Shown here: piece after piece, positions 1 to 7,270 of the stretch | Layout of the letters: the number at the start of each line of letters is the position of its first letter | Numbering within the stretch: position 1 is the stretch's first letter | Source: Micromonospora radicis | GTDB lineage: Bacteria > Actinomycetota > Actinomycetes > Mycobacteriales > Micromonosporaceae | Reading direction: 5' to 3' | NCBI RefSeq assembly: GCF_003583405.1 | Contig: NZ_QXEC01000016.1 | Span: 86,377 to 150,376, forward strand | DNA: 64,000 nt | Notes under the pieces: generated by a model | The model's input: only the letters and a program-made list of their open reading frames with translations | Databases searched by the model: none | What the model was told of the DNA's origin: nothing | Position numbers and translations under genes: made by a program

Positions 1-597
1 CCAGTGCCACATCCCCCGGCCGTCCTTCAGCAGGAAGAACAGCAACACCAGGGCGAGCAGGGCGGAGCCGAGGACCTCGGCGACGGTCCGGGCGCTGGCG
101 ACCGGGTCGACCTCCTGGTCGGTGACCGCTTGGCGCAGCTGGGCGAGCAGACCGTCGAGCTGTTCGTCGGTGACGGGCAGGGTGGCGGTGATGAGATCGC
201 GGGTACGCCCCAGACCCTGTTGCAGCTCGTCGCCCAGCTCGCTGAACTGGTTGGCGGTCAGGTTCCACACCAGCACCCCGACGCCGCCCAGCACGCCGAG
301 CAGCAGCAGCACGGTGAGCAGGGCGGCCAGTGCGGCGGGCAGCCGTAGCCGCCGCAGCGCCAGCTGCACCGGGTCGAGCAGCGCGGCGAGGAAGAAGGTG
401 GCGGCCAGTGCGATGGCCAGCGGCGTGACCAGCAGGGTGACCCGCGCCAGCAGGTAGAGCCCGGCGGCGATCACCACCAGGCAGGCACTCCACACCACGG
501 CGGAGCGGACCAGCCAGGGCAGGGCCGCCCAGGTCTGTCGCGGTCCGGCTGCCCGGACCGCCTTCTCGGGCGTACGCCCGCCACCGCCTGCGACCAC
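1..597 (-). CDS. AI-2E family transporter (3' part beyond the window)
   Basis: Multipass membrane protein of the AI-2E/PerM-like permease family; the transported substrate cannot be told from sequence. Read on the minus strand from the GTG at 597, which has a GAGGAG ribosome site just upstream, the frame stays open to position 1, giving 199 residues of the N-terminal part. It shows successive hydrophobic helices (for example VVWSACLVVIAAGLYLLARV and LAALLTVLLLLGVLGGVGVL) and then an amphipathic stretch typical of the family, ending in a further helix near LALVLLFFLL. The rest lies off the left edge. Family call is from helix pattern and overall similarity. Confidence 0.8.
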   Translation of the reverse strand, partial: MVAGGGGRTPEKAVRAAGPRQTWAALPWLVRSAVVWSACLVVIAAGLYLLARVTLLVTPLAIALAATFFLAALLDPVQLALRRLRLPAALAALLTVLLLLGVLGGVGVLVWNLTANQFSELGDELQQGLGRTRDLITATLPVTDEQLDGLLAQLRQAVTDQEVDPVASARTVAEVLGSALLALVLLFFLLKDGRGMWHW

Positions 598-697
598 GTC
601 GGTCCTCCTCGTGTCCGGCGTGGTCGTACCCGCCCGCCGTCGGTCCGACACCGAGGGTGGGCAGGTTTGGCCGGGTCCGGCGGTGCGCCGGGTGCGG

Positions 698-1504
698 TCA
701 GTACGCGGCGACCGGGGCCCGACCGACCGCCGGAGTCGCGATCTCTCGGGTCTGTTCGACGCCGGTCTGCTCGACCGCACCGAGCGCGGTCAGCGGAAGT
801 ATCGAATCGTGCTGCTCGGCGGCGGGCAGCAGTGCGGAGATCGTCTCCTCCCGCAGGCTGCGGGCTGCGGCGGCAGCCACCTCGGCGGCCTGCCAGGCTT
901 CCTGCTCCCGCTGCCGGGCCGCCCGCTGCCGCGCGAAGAGGTGGTCGCGTACCGCTCGGCGCAACACCAACTCCTGCTCGACCGGATGCAGCCGGGGATC
1001 CCACCCACGGTGGGCGAAGACGTCGCTGAGTTGCTCCACCGACAGCTCCCGCCGCCAGTACGCGTCCAGTGCCGCCCGGTGCAGCCAGCGTTCCCGGTCG
1101 GCGTACTCGGCCGGGGTGCGTGGGGTCTGCGGCAGTGGCATGCCGGCGGCGCCGGACAACCGGCGGACGTCCGCCTCCGCCGCCTCGTATGCCTGCCAGG
1201 CCTGCTCGGCCTCGTCCTGCGCGGCGAGCCATTCCTCGCGTCGGCGGTGCGATGTCGCCTCGGCCCGGTCGGCGGCCACCGTCACCTCCTCGGCCCAGCG
1301 GTCCTGGTCCCGCTGCTGGTCGGCCTGTTCCGGTCGACTCGGCATGGCGGCTTCGCGGATCCGGGCACCGGCGTCGAAGCGGAACCGGCGGGGGTGCAGC
1401 AGGAGACCGGTGACGGCGAGCGTCACGACGCCCAGCAGGCTCAACCAGATCGCGGCGGCCCGGGGCACGTCGAGCAGGACAGCGGAGAGAGCGGTTCGCA
1501 TCAT
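698..1504 (-). CDS. membrane-anchored coiled-coil protein, unknown function
   Basis: Unrecognised protein of about 268 residues. One N-terminal membrane helix (IWLSLLGVVTLAVTGLLLH) is followed by a long Ala/Glu/Arg-rich charged region (residues about 60 to 220) likely to form coiled coil, so the bulk is probably cytoplasmic with an N-terminal anchor. The ATG at 1504 (or the adjacent ATG at 1501) is preferred over the upstream GTG because GAGGTG lies just before it. It stands 100 bp upstream of the AI-2E transporter gene in the same orientation and could be co-transcribed. Codon use is that of the flanking core genes. Confidence 0.6.
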   Translation of the reverse strand: MMRTALSAVLLDVPRAAAIWLSLLGVVTLAVTGLLLHPRRFRFDAGARIREAAMPSRPEQADQQRDQDRWAEEVTVAADRAEATSHRRREEWLAAQDEAEQAWQAYEAAEADVRRLSGAAGMPLPQTPRTPAEYADRERWLHRAALDAYWRRELSVEQLSDVFAHRGWDPRLHPVEQELVLRRAVRDHLFARQRAARQREQEAWQAAEVAAAAARSLREETISALLPAAEQHDSILPLTALGAVEQTGVEQTREIATPAVGRAPVAAY

Positions 1505-1718
1505 CAGCACCTCGTGGTCGGATGAGGGTCGTCGAATGTGCTGGTCGGTGAGGCGGATCTGGTCCGGCGTGCGGGTGGACCGGTGCGCGCGGCGGGCCGG
1601 GATTCACGGTGGCGACGCGGGTCGTCCGGTGCGAGGGCGCGATCCCGGCGTCGATCACCGCGAGGGTGCGCGGCGCTGGCCGGTCATGGCCGCCGGTGGG
1701 TCGGGAAGCCCGCCTCGG

Positions 1719-2105
1719 TCAGCCGGTGGGCGGACCGCGCCGGGTCGCCCCACCCTCGGCGGCGGCAGGACGTACGCGGTCGGGTCGGGCGGCGACCGCG
1801 ACGACCGGGGGCACGGCGGCGAGGCGCTCGGCTCGGTCCGGTTCCGGCGTGGGGGCGAGCGCCCTTGCCGGCTGGGTCGGCGACTGCTCCGCCGTCCGGA
1901 CGGAATCGACCGGTCGAGCCGTGACCAGGTTGGCGACCGGCCGGGCCGGCAGCGCGGTGACGTCGGGTCGGGCCGGCTGACCGGTCGCGGCGACACCGCC
2001 GAGACCGACCGCCAGTACGAGAGCCGCCAGCGCCAGACGGGTCAGATCCCGCAGCGCGCACAGCGTTGCCGGCCACAGTGGACGGGCGAACGCGAGGGAC
2101 GGCAC
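1719..2105 (-). CDS. small secreted or membrane-anchored Pro/Ala-rich protein, unknown
   Basis: A 128-residue frame with one hydrophobic N-terminal segment (LTRLALAALVLAVGLGGVAA) that could be a signal peptide or anchor, followed by a low-complexity Pro/Ala/Arg-rich tail. No family is recognised. Overlapping frames also stay open in this GC-rich DNA; this one is chosen because only it has a plausible export signal. Moderate to low certainty that it is expressed. Confidence 0.4.
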   Translation of the reverse strand: MPSLAFARPLWPATLCALRDLTRLALAALVLAVGLGGVAATGQPARPDVTALPARPVANLVTARPVDSVRTAEQSPTQPARALAPTPEPDRAERLAAVPPVVAVAARPDRVRPAAAEGGATRRGPPTG

Positions 2106-2212
2106 GTACCAAACCTATCGGCCCCGGCGCCGGATCGCAGCGCCACGGGGGCACCGCGATGGTGAAGCGCGCCACGCCGTGCTCTGGCTCGGCCGGGGAT
2201 CTCGGCGCAGGT

Positions 2213-2545
2213 CTACGGGGTCGGGCCGGTCGCCGGATCCTCTGTGAACAGCGCCAGCAGGTCACCGACCTGGCGGTCGGCCTCGGCGGGGTGGCGGAAC
2301 CGACCGGCGGGGTTGAGGGTGTACTCGTTGCGTCGTCCGACCCGGGTGCGGTGCAGGTACCCGCCCGCCTCCAGGTCCGCGACGATGGCCTGGGCGGCCC
2401 GCTCGGTCACCCCCACCTCGTCGGCGACCTCGCGTAGCCGAGCGGTGGGGTTACGGGCGATGGCGAGCAGCACGTGTGCGTGGTTCGTGAGGAAAGTCCA
2501 GCTCCGGGTGCTCTCCCGCCCGCCTGTCGTTGCCATGCCCGCCAT
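2213..2545 (-). CDS. winged-helix (MarR/ArsR-like) transcriptional regulator
   Basis: A 110-residue DNA-binding protein. Residues about 15 to 80 form a winged helix: TNHAHVLLAIARNPTARLRE, then VADEVGVTERAAQAIVADLE as the helix-turn-helix and YLHRTRVGRRNEYTLNP as the wing. The ATG at 2545 is preferred to the GTG at 2569 because AGGT precedes it. It is divergent from the carbonic anhydrase gene, and the shared 200-bp intergenic region holds an inverted repeat at 2634-2650 that could be its operator. The ligand and targets are unknown; a role in controlling the carbonic anhydrase is inferred from position only. Confidence 0.7.
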   Translation of the reverse strand: MAGMATTGGRESTRSWTFLTNHAHVLLAIARNPTARLREVADEVGVTERAAQAIVADLEAGGYLHRTRVGRRNEYTLNPAGRFRHPAEADRQVGDLLALFTEDPATGPTP

Positions 2546-2633
2546 CGTATGACCTGCCCTCGGGTTCACCGGTCTGCGCCGTCCGGTCGTGGACGTGCAC
2601 TGTCCGGCAACGCAAGCGTCCTCGGATACATGA

Positions 2634-2650
2634 AATGCATATCACGCATT
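2634..2650. promoter_or_regulatory. candidate operator, AATGC-N7-GCATT
   Basis: Perfect 5-bp inverted repeat with a 7-base spacer in an AT-richer patch between the divergent regulator (start 2545) and carbonic anhydrase (start 2750) genes, followed by TTGACG at 2653. Its size suits a dimeric winged-helix protein. Function is inferred from position. Confidence 0.35.
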
Positions 2651-2749
2651 GCTTGACGTGGCTTGTACTGCGTGTGACCGTGATGTCGACCCGGGACCAG
2701 CGTCGGCCGGGGTGACCAGGCATTACGCCGAGAAACGAGGTGACGCCGG

Positions 2750-3448
2750 ATGAGTCGACCTGGATCGATCGGCAGGCAGCCGGGGCCGGATCGGGAACTG
2801 CTCACTGCGGACCTGCCGGGTGCCCCGCAGTTGGCGCTGGCCGAGCTGACGGCCGGCAACCAGCGGTTCGTCAGCGACACCCTTCGGCATCCCAACCAGA
2901 ACGCCGGCCGCCGCGCCGCCGTCGCCGCCGAGCAGCATCCGTTCGCGGTGATCGTGGGCTGCTCCGACTCGCGGTTGGCGGCCGAGATCATCTTCGACCG
3001 TGGACTGGGCGACCTCTTCGTGGTCCGCACCGCTGGACACACCGTCGGCCCCGAGGTGCTGGGCAGCGTGGAGTACGCGGTCGCGGTGCTGCGTACGCCG
3101 CTGGTGGTGGTGCTGGGGCACGACTCGTGCGGCGCCGTACAGGCGGCCCGGGCCGCGTTGGCCACCGGCACCTCGCCGTCGGGTCACCTGCGCGCGGTGG
3201 TCGACGCCGTGGTGCCCAGCCTGCGCCGAGCGGAAGCTGCCGGGGTGGACGAGTTGGACCAGATCGTCGACATCCACATCGCGCAGACGGTGGAGACGAT
3301 GCTCGCCTCCTCCGCGACGCTCGCCGCCGAGGTCACCGCCGGCCGCTGCGCGGTGGTCGGCATGTCGTACCGGCTGGCCGCCGGTGAGGTGCGGGCGGTC
3401 GCCGCGGAACCGGCCGAGCTGACCTCGACGGTCGCGCCCGCGGCCTGA
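2750..3448 (+). CDS. beta-class carbonic anhydrase
   Basis: Zinc enzyme interconverting CO2 and bicarbonate in the cytoplasm, 232 residues. The family signature is intact: GCSDSR (zinc Cys with the Asp-Arg dyad) and GHDSCGAV (zinc His and Cys), together with VVRTAGH and GSVEYAV. The N-terminal 30 residues are extra compared with short family members. The ATG at 2750 follows GAGGTGACG. The gene is monocistronic, bounded downstream by the strong hairpin at 3498-3530 and upstream by the divergent regulator. Expression may be controlled by that regulator. Confidence 0.93.
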   Translation: MSRPGSIGRQPGPDRELLTADLPGAPQLALAELTAGNQRFVSDTLRHPNQNAGRRAAVAAEQHPFAVIVGCSDSRLAAEIIFDRGLGDLFVVRTAGHTVGPEVLGSVEYAVAVLRTPLVVVLGHDSCGAVQAARAALATGTSPSGHLRAVVDAVVPSLRRAEAAGVDELDQIVDIHIAQTVETMLASSATLAAEVTAGRCAVVGMSYRLAAGEVRAVAAEPAELTSTVAPAA

Positions 3449-3497
3449 CCCGGCGGCGGGCGGGGCCGTCGGCCCAGGCGGGTCGCACCCGAACGGC

Positions 3498-3530
3498 GAG
3501 GGCCGTTCCGCCACCGGCGGAACGGCCCTC
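3498..3530. terminator. bidirectional hairpin terminator
   Basis: Perfect 15-bp stem (GAGGGCCGTTCCGCC and its complement) closed by a 3-base ACC loop, placed between the convergent carbonic anhydrase and hydrolase genes. There is no long T-run on either side, as is usual in actinomycetes. Confidence 0.85.
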
Positions 3531-3550
3531 GGAGTCTGCGCCGCAGGTGC

Positions 3551-4570
3551 TCAGAACAGCGATACGTGTACGTGGTCCGTGTGGTTCGACGGGCCACTGT
3601 AGGAACGCCACTCGTTGCTGGTCAGGAACCAGATCTGCCGGTTCCAGATCACGTAGTAGACGCCCAGCCGGTCGGCGTTGCGGACCAGGAAGGCCGCCAG
3701 GTCGTTGCCGTACTTCCGGGTGTCGTCGTTGTGCCACGGGGCGAAGCCGCTGTTCTGCAACGACCAGTCACACGCCCGGCCCTTGGGGTGTTCGAACTTG
3801 TCGCCGGGGCGGAAGCAGCCGACGAACCGGTTGAAGCCGGCCCGCTTGACCTCCTTGTACATGTGCAGCGTCCGGGGCGTGATGCAGCCCGACGTGGTCG
3901 GGTCGTTCTGGCTGCACGACTCGGGCTTCCAACTGCCGTCGGCCGCCCGGTTGGGGGCGACCCGGGCGACCGGAGAGGTCGCGGCCACCAGACCACCGGT
4001 CAGGGCGGTGCCGCCGACCAGCCGGAGCGACTTCTCCGCCTCGCTCTTCTTGCGGGCCATGTCGTTGGTCAGCTTCTGCTGCTCGCGTACCTCGGCGTCG
4101 AGCGCGAGCTTGGCCGTTTCGGCGCGCAGCTTGACCGCGTTGACCTCGCCCAGCTTCTTGCCGTTGACCAGGTTCAACTCGTCCAGCGCGGCCGCCCGGT
4201 CGATGAACGAGTCAGGGGCGTTGCTCTGCAACAGCATCGCGATCGCGCCCACCCGACCGGTCCGGTACGACTGCGTCGCGATCTCGGCGACCTGCGGCGC
4301 GAGCGCGTCCAGGTCGGCCTGGGCGCGGCGGACCTCCAACGCGAGGGCGAGCTGCTTCTTCTTGGACTTCTCCAGGTTCGCCTTGGCCTTGCTGAAGTCC
4401 CGGGCGGTCGCCTCGATCAGGTCGCCGAGAATCGGCGGGTCGTCGTGATCCGCCGGCTTGGGTGGTTTCGGCGCGGCCGTGGCGGGTGCCGCCAGAGGTC
4501 CGGCGAACACTGCGAACGCGGCGAACACGGCCACCACGGGTGTCAACCAGCGGCGTAGGGGTGCCGTCAC
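3551..4570 (-). CDS. secreted coiled-coil protein with a peptidase M15-like C-terminal domain (cell-wall hydrolase-like)
   Basis: Exported protein of 339 residues. A signal peptide (RRWLTPVVAVFAAFAVFAGP, cleavage near ATAAP) is followed by a long Lys/Ala/Glu coiled coil (about residues 55 to 190, as in wall-hydrolase activators). The C-terminal domain (about 225 to 339) has SGCITPRTLHM, RACDWS and a final HTDHVHVSLF, matching D-Ala-D-Ala carboxypeptidase/M15-like folds. The start is taken as GTG 4570: the ATG at 4585 lies at the riboswitch end, and GGAAGGGAAG just before the GTG is an ideal ribosome site. The cyclic-di-AMP leader upstream supports a peptidoglycan-remodelling role. Catalytic activity is unproven. 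Confidence 0.85.
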   Translation of the reverse strand: MTAPLRRWLTPVVAVFAAFAVFAGPLAAPATAAPKPPKPADHDDPPILGDLIEATARDFSKAKANLEKSKKKQLALALEVRRAQADLDALAPQVAEIATQSYRTGRVGAIAMLLQSNAPDSFIDRAAALDELNLVNGKKLGEVNAVKLRAETAKLALDAEVREQQKLTNDMARKKSEAEKSLRLVGGTALTGGLVAATSPVARVAPNRAADGSWKPESCSQNDPTTSGCITPRTLHMYKEVKRAGFNRFVGCFRPGDKFEHPKGRACDWSLQNSGFAPWHNDDTRKYGNDLAAFLVRNADRLGVYYVIWNRQIWFLTSNEWRSYSGPSNHTDHVHVSLF

Positions 4571-4588
4571 TGTCTTCCCTTCCATCGA

Positions 4589-4740
4589 CCGCCGACCGGG
4601 TTAGCTGACGGGTTCGGGACGGAAGTGGCCCCTACCGCGGTTGCGGATTCACCCCAGGTACCTGGTTCCCCGGCTCGCCTGACGGCGATTGGGCGGTGGC
4701 ACCGCAGGCGCCGCTGCGCGCCTTCGGCGGTGACCGGCTG
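4589..4740 (-). ncRNA. cyclic-di-AMP riboswitch (ydaO-yuaA leader)
   Basis: Read on the minus strand, the leader carries conserved blocks of this class: GGGGAACCAGGTACCTGGGG and GTGAATCC, then GGTAGGGGCCACTTCC, and finally CCGAACCCGTCAGCTAACCC near 4616-4598. The closing helix P1 pairs CCGCCGA (4730-4724) with TCGGCGG (4595-4589). The 3' end abuts the ribosome site of the hydrolase gene, so control could be by termination or by ribosome access. In actinobacteria these riboswitches usually precede wall hydrolase or Rpf genes, which fits the gene here. Confidence 0.92.
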
Positions 4741-4871
4741 TGAGGTTACCCGACAGTCCATCCGGGCATCTACGTCCCGAACCCGACTAGATGTGTCATT
4801 TAGTAATCGCGGTGGGTGACCGACGCCACCTCTGCCGGCCATTGTCACGGCGGCGGTCACGTTGAGGAGTG

Positions 4872-6248
4872 TCACCATCTGGTGTCCGTGCTCCTGTCCG
4901 GGTCGGGCCACCCCGAGGAGGTGGCGGGGGACGTGTCGCGGGTGCGCGGTGTGCTGAGGGCCTGGAGCGCCTCGGCCCGGTCCGTCGCCGGCCGGGGGGA
5001 ACTGGGGCCGGCGCTGTCCGGGCCGGTGGGGTCGGGCCGGTCGGCCGGTTCGCCCTCGGCGCCGCGGCGTCGACCGGCGGTGGTGACCAGCGTGGCCAGG
5101 GCGGTGGTCAGCGGTACGGCGGCGATCAGCCCGAGCGTGGCGACCACGCTGCGGACGATCTCCTGGGCCAGGAACTCGCTGGTCACGATCTGACCCAGCG
5201 CGCGGGAGTCGGCGGTGAGCAGGAGCAGCAGGGGCAGCGACGCGCCGGCGTACGCGAGCACGATGGTGTTCACCACCGAGGCGATGTGTGCGCGTCCCAC
5301 CCGGGTCGCCGAGCGGTACAGCTCCAGGCGGGAGAAGTTCCGGTTGGCGTGGGCCAGTTCGGTGACCGCCGCGGCCTGGGTGACCGTGACGTCGTCGAGT
5401 ACGCCCAGGGAGCCGATGATGATGCCGGCCAGCAGCAGGCCGTGCAGGTCCACGTCGGCCCGGAACATGGACAGGGTGGTGGCGTCCTCGCTGCCGAACC
5501 CGGTCAGGTGGGTGGCACTGGTCGCGGCCAGGCCGAGCAGCCCGGTGAGTACCAGGGCGCCGAGGGTGCCGAGGACGGCGACCGAGGTCTGTGCGGAGAT
5601 GCCGTGCGTCAGGTACAGCACCACGAACATGATCAACGCGGCGCCGACGATGGCGACGACCAGCGGCGGCTGTCCGGCGCTGATCCCGGGCAGCACGAAG
5701 GTCAGCAGGATGGCGAAGCTGGCCGCCAGGCCGGCCAGCGCGGCCAGGCCGCGGAGTCGTCCGAAGGCGACGATGGCCGCGGCGAAGAGCACCGCGAGCC
5801 AGATCAGCGGCTTGCCGCGTTGGTGTTCGGCGATGTTGTACGCGCTGATCGACGGATCCTCGGGATCGGTCAGCGAAACCAGGACCACCTCGTCGTCCAC
5901 GCTGACCCGGGGTGCGCCCGGCCCGGCCGGGATCGGGGTGGCGACCTCCTGGCCGGCGTCCGGTCCGTCCTGTACGCGCACGGAGACGACACCGCACGGA
6001 CCCGCCGCGGTCGTCGGGGTGCCCTCCGGGACCAGCGGGTTGGGCGGGCAGGGTTCGGTCACCACCCGGGTGACCGTGCCGTGGTATCGGGGTGTGTCGT
6101 CGGCCGCCTCCGGGCGCGGTGCGTCCCGGGGCCACAGCACCAGGGCGGCCACCAGCGTGGCGAGGAAGAGGGGGAGCACCGTCACGATGAGGATCCGCCG
6201 CACCCGGGGCGGGGTGGGCGGAGCGGAACGGGTGTGGTCGGCGCCCAT
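4872..6248 (-). CDS. YibE/F family membrane protein
   Basis: Integral membrane protein of about 458 residues. One N-terminal helix (ILIVTVLPLFLATLVAALVL) precedes an extracytoplasmic domain of about 100 residues. Then come seven or so helices, including GRLRGLAALAGLAASFAILL and the family motif GSLGVLDDVTVTQAAAVTEL. The cytoplasmic tail is a disordered Pro/Asp/Arg-rich segment. The biochemical role of YibE/F is not established. ATG 6248 follows GGGAG and is preferred over an in-frame TTG at 6263. No partner gene is close; it is separated from csoR by about 340 bp. Confidence 0.88.
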   Translation of the reverse strand: MGADHTRSAPPTPPRVRRILIVTVLPLFLATLVAALVLWPRDAPRPEAADDTPRYHGTVTRVVTEPCPPNPLVPEGTPTTAAGPCGVVSVRVQDGPDAGQEVATPIPAGPGAPRVSVDDEVVLVSLTDPEDPSISAYNIAEHQRGKPLIWLAVLFAAAIVAFGRLRGLAALAGLAASFAILLTFVLPGISAGQPPLVVAIVGAALIMFVVLYLTHGISAQTSVAVLGTLGALVLTGLLGLAATSATHLTGFGSEDATTLSMFRADVDLHGLLLAGIIIGSLGVLDDVTVTQAAAVTELAHANRNFSRLELYRSATRVGRAHIASVVNTIVLAYAGASLPLLLLLTADSRALGQIVTSEFLAQEIVRSVVATLGLIAAVPLTTALATLVTTAGRRRGAEGEPADRPDPTGPDSAGPSSPRPATDRAEALQALSTPRTRDTSPATSSGWPDPDRSTDTRW

Positions 6249-6588
6249 CCAATAGTCTCCCAACGATTTCCAGACCGGAGTACGTGCCCGCGAGCGAGTC
6301 GGTTCAGTGCCGTCGTACGACCGTTGCGGTGGGCGGCCGGGGTGGCCGGAAAGTGCCGGATCGGCCGCGTACGGTGAGGGCTGGGTCGACTCCGGCCGGG
6401 CGCCGGGAAGCGGCGGCGGTGGGCACCCGTCGGCGGGCGCGGGCCGGTTGGCGCGTATGTCGGCAGGCCATCGTGTGCGAATGGTAGCCAGCCCGGCCTC
6501 GGAACGCAGGTCGCGGGGGCTCGTCGGCGGTTCGCGGGGGCGGCACCCGGCCGGGGCGTCCGGCCCCGGGTGCTCGGGGCGGGCTGGC
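6249..6588. other. noncoding region upstream of the YibE/F gene
   Basis: About 340 bp with no credible coding frame. It should hold the promoter of the YibE/F gene and, at its right end, the csoR terminator hairpin. No other structure was recognised. Confidence 0.5.
6543..6573 (-). terminator. hairpin after csoR
   Basis: GCACCCGG (6543-6550) pairs with CCGGGTGC (6566-6573), with a GC-rich inner part that can extend the stem. It lies 16 bp beyond the csoR stop codon. Confidence 0.6.
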
Positions 6589-6885
6589 TCAGCCCCGCTT
6601 CATCAGGCGGCCGACGGCGGCCATCATCTCGGTGGCCATCTCGTCGGCGCGGCCCTCGGCGGCGCCTTCGTGCATGCAGTGCCGGGCGTGTCCGTCGAGC
6701 AACCCGAGGGCGACCTTGTCCAGGGCCGCCTGGATGGCGGAGATCTGGGTGAGCACGTCGATGCAGTACCGGTCGGCGTCGACCATCTTCTCGACGCCCC
6801 GCACCTGGCCCTCGACCCGACGCAACCGGGCGAGCAGTTGGTCCTTGCTGGCGGTGTAGCCGCGGATCGGCGCAGGCGTGGTCAT
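6589..6885 (-). CDS. csoR: copper-sensing repressor CsoR
   Basis: Copper-responsive DNA-binding repressor of 98 residues. The fold is all-helical (LLARLRRVEGQVRGVEKMVD, then the second helix). The Cu(I) ligand set Cys-His-Cys is present: YCIDVLTQ supplies the first Cys, GHARHC the His and second Cys. In this family Cu(I) binding releases the protein from GC-rich palindromes. Two such palindromes lie in the divergent promoter region next to this gene, and a third precedes the copB-like gene 25 kb away. Start ATG 6885; a GTG six bases upstream is an alternative. Confidence 0.93.
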   Translation of the reverse strand: MTTPAPIRGYTASKDQLLARLRRVEGQVRGVEKMVDADRYCIDVLTQISAIQAALDKVALGLLDGHARHCMHEGAAEGRADEMATEMMAAVGRLMKRG

Positions 6886-6901
6886 GGCCACGAGGATAGC
6901 C

Positions 6902-6916
6902 TACCCCTGGGGGGTA
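6902..6916. promoter_or_regulatory. CsoR operator 1 (TACCCC-TGG-GGGGTA)
   Basis: Perfect 6-bp inverted repeat with a 3-base centre, 17 bp upstream of the csoR start codon, in the csoR/copZ divergent promoter region. It matches the C/G-tract palindromes bound by CsoR proteins. Confidence 0.75.
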
Positions 6917-6933
6917 TGCTACGGTCGGCGGAG

Positions 6934-6950
6934 ATACCCCCTGCGGGTAT
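6934..6950. promoter_or_regulatory. CsoR operator 2 (ATACCC-CCTGC-GGGTAT)
   Basis: Perfect 6-bp inverted repeat with a 5-base centre, 48 bp upstream of the copper chaperone start, placed to control the rightward copper operon. It is centred 33 bp from operator 1, about three helical turns. Confidence 0.75.
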
Positions 6951-6997
6951 TGCCGACGTGCCGGCCCGCCCCGGGCCGCCCGGAGAGGAGAGCTTCC

Positions 6998-7207
6998 ATG
7001 GTCACCACGACGTACCAGGTGCAGGGCATGACGTGCGGGCACTGCGTCAACTCGGTCAGCGCCGAGGTCGGTGCGCTCCCGGGCGTCGACGACGTCCAGG
7101 TCGACCTGGCTGCCGGCCAGGTGACCGTCACCAGCGTGCAGCCGCTCGACGCGAACGCGGTACGCGCGGCCGTGGACGAGGCCGGCTACGAGCTGGTCGG
7201 TGCCTGA
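6998..7207 (+). CDS. copZ: copper chaperone, heavy-metal-associated domain (CopZ-like)
   Basis: A 69-residue single-domain metallochaperone with the metal loop GMTCGHC at residues about 9 to 15 and the full beta-alpha-beta-beta-alpha-beta HMA pattern. It should carry Cu(I) in the cytoplasm to the CopA ATPase encoded downstream. The ATG at 6998 follows GGAGAGGAG. It is the first gene of a rightward copper operon behind the CsoR operators. Confidence 0.92.
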   Translation: MVTTTYQVQGMTCGHCVNSVSAEVGALPGVDDVQVDLAAGQVTVTSVQPLDANAVRAAVDEAGYELVGA

Positions 7208-7224
7208 GGCGACCGGCGGCGCGA

Positions 7225-7270
7225 CCCGGAGGGCGACGATGAACCGCGAGCCCGGAGGGCGACGATGAAC
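7225..7270 (+). repeat. duplicated ribosome site and start codon making a 9-codon minicistron
   Basis: A 20-bp sequence (CCCGGAGGGCGACGATGAAC) occurs at 7225-7244 and again at 7251-7270, period 26. The first copy starts a frame at ATG 7239 encoding MNREPGGRR, whose TGA (7266-7268) overlaps the ATG (7265) of the next gene, so the two could be translationally coupled. Confidence 0.6.

Noticed and set aside
471..1658. 395-residue minus-strand frame near the left end
   Set aside because: Pro/Arg/Gly-rich frame overlapping two better-supported minus-strand genes in another frame.
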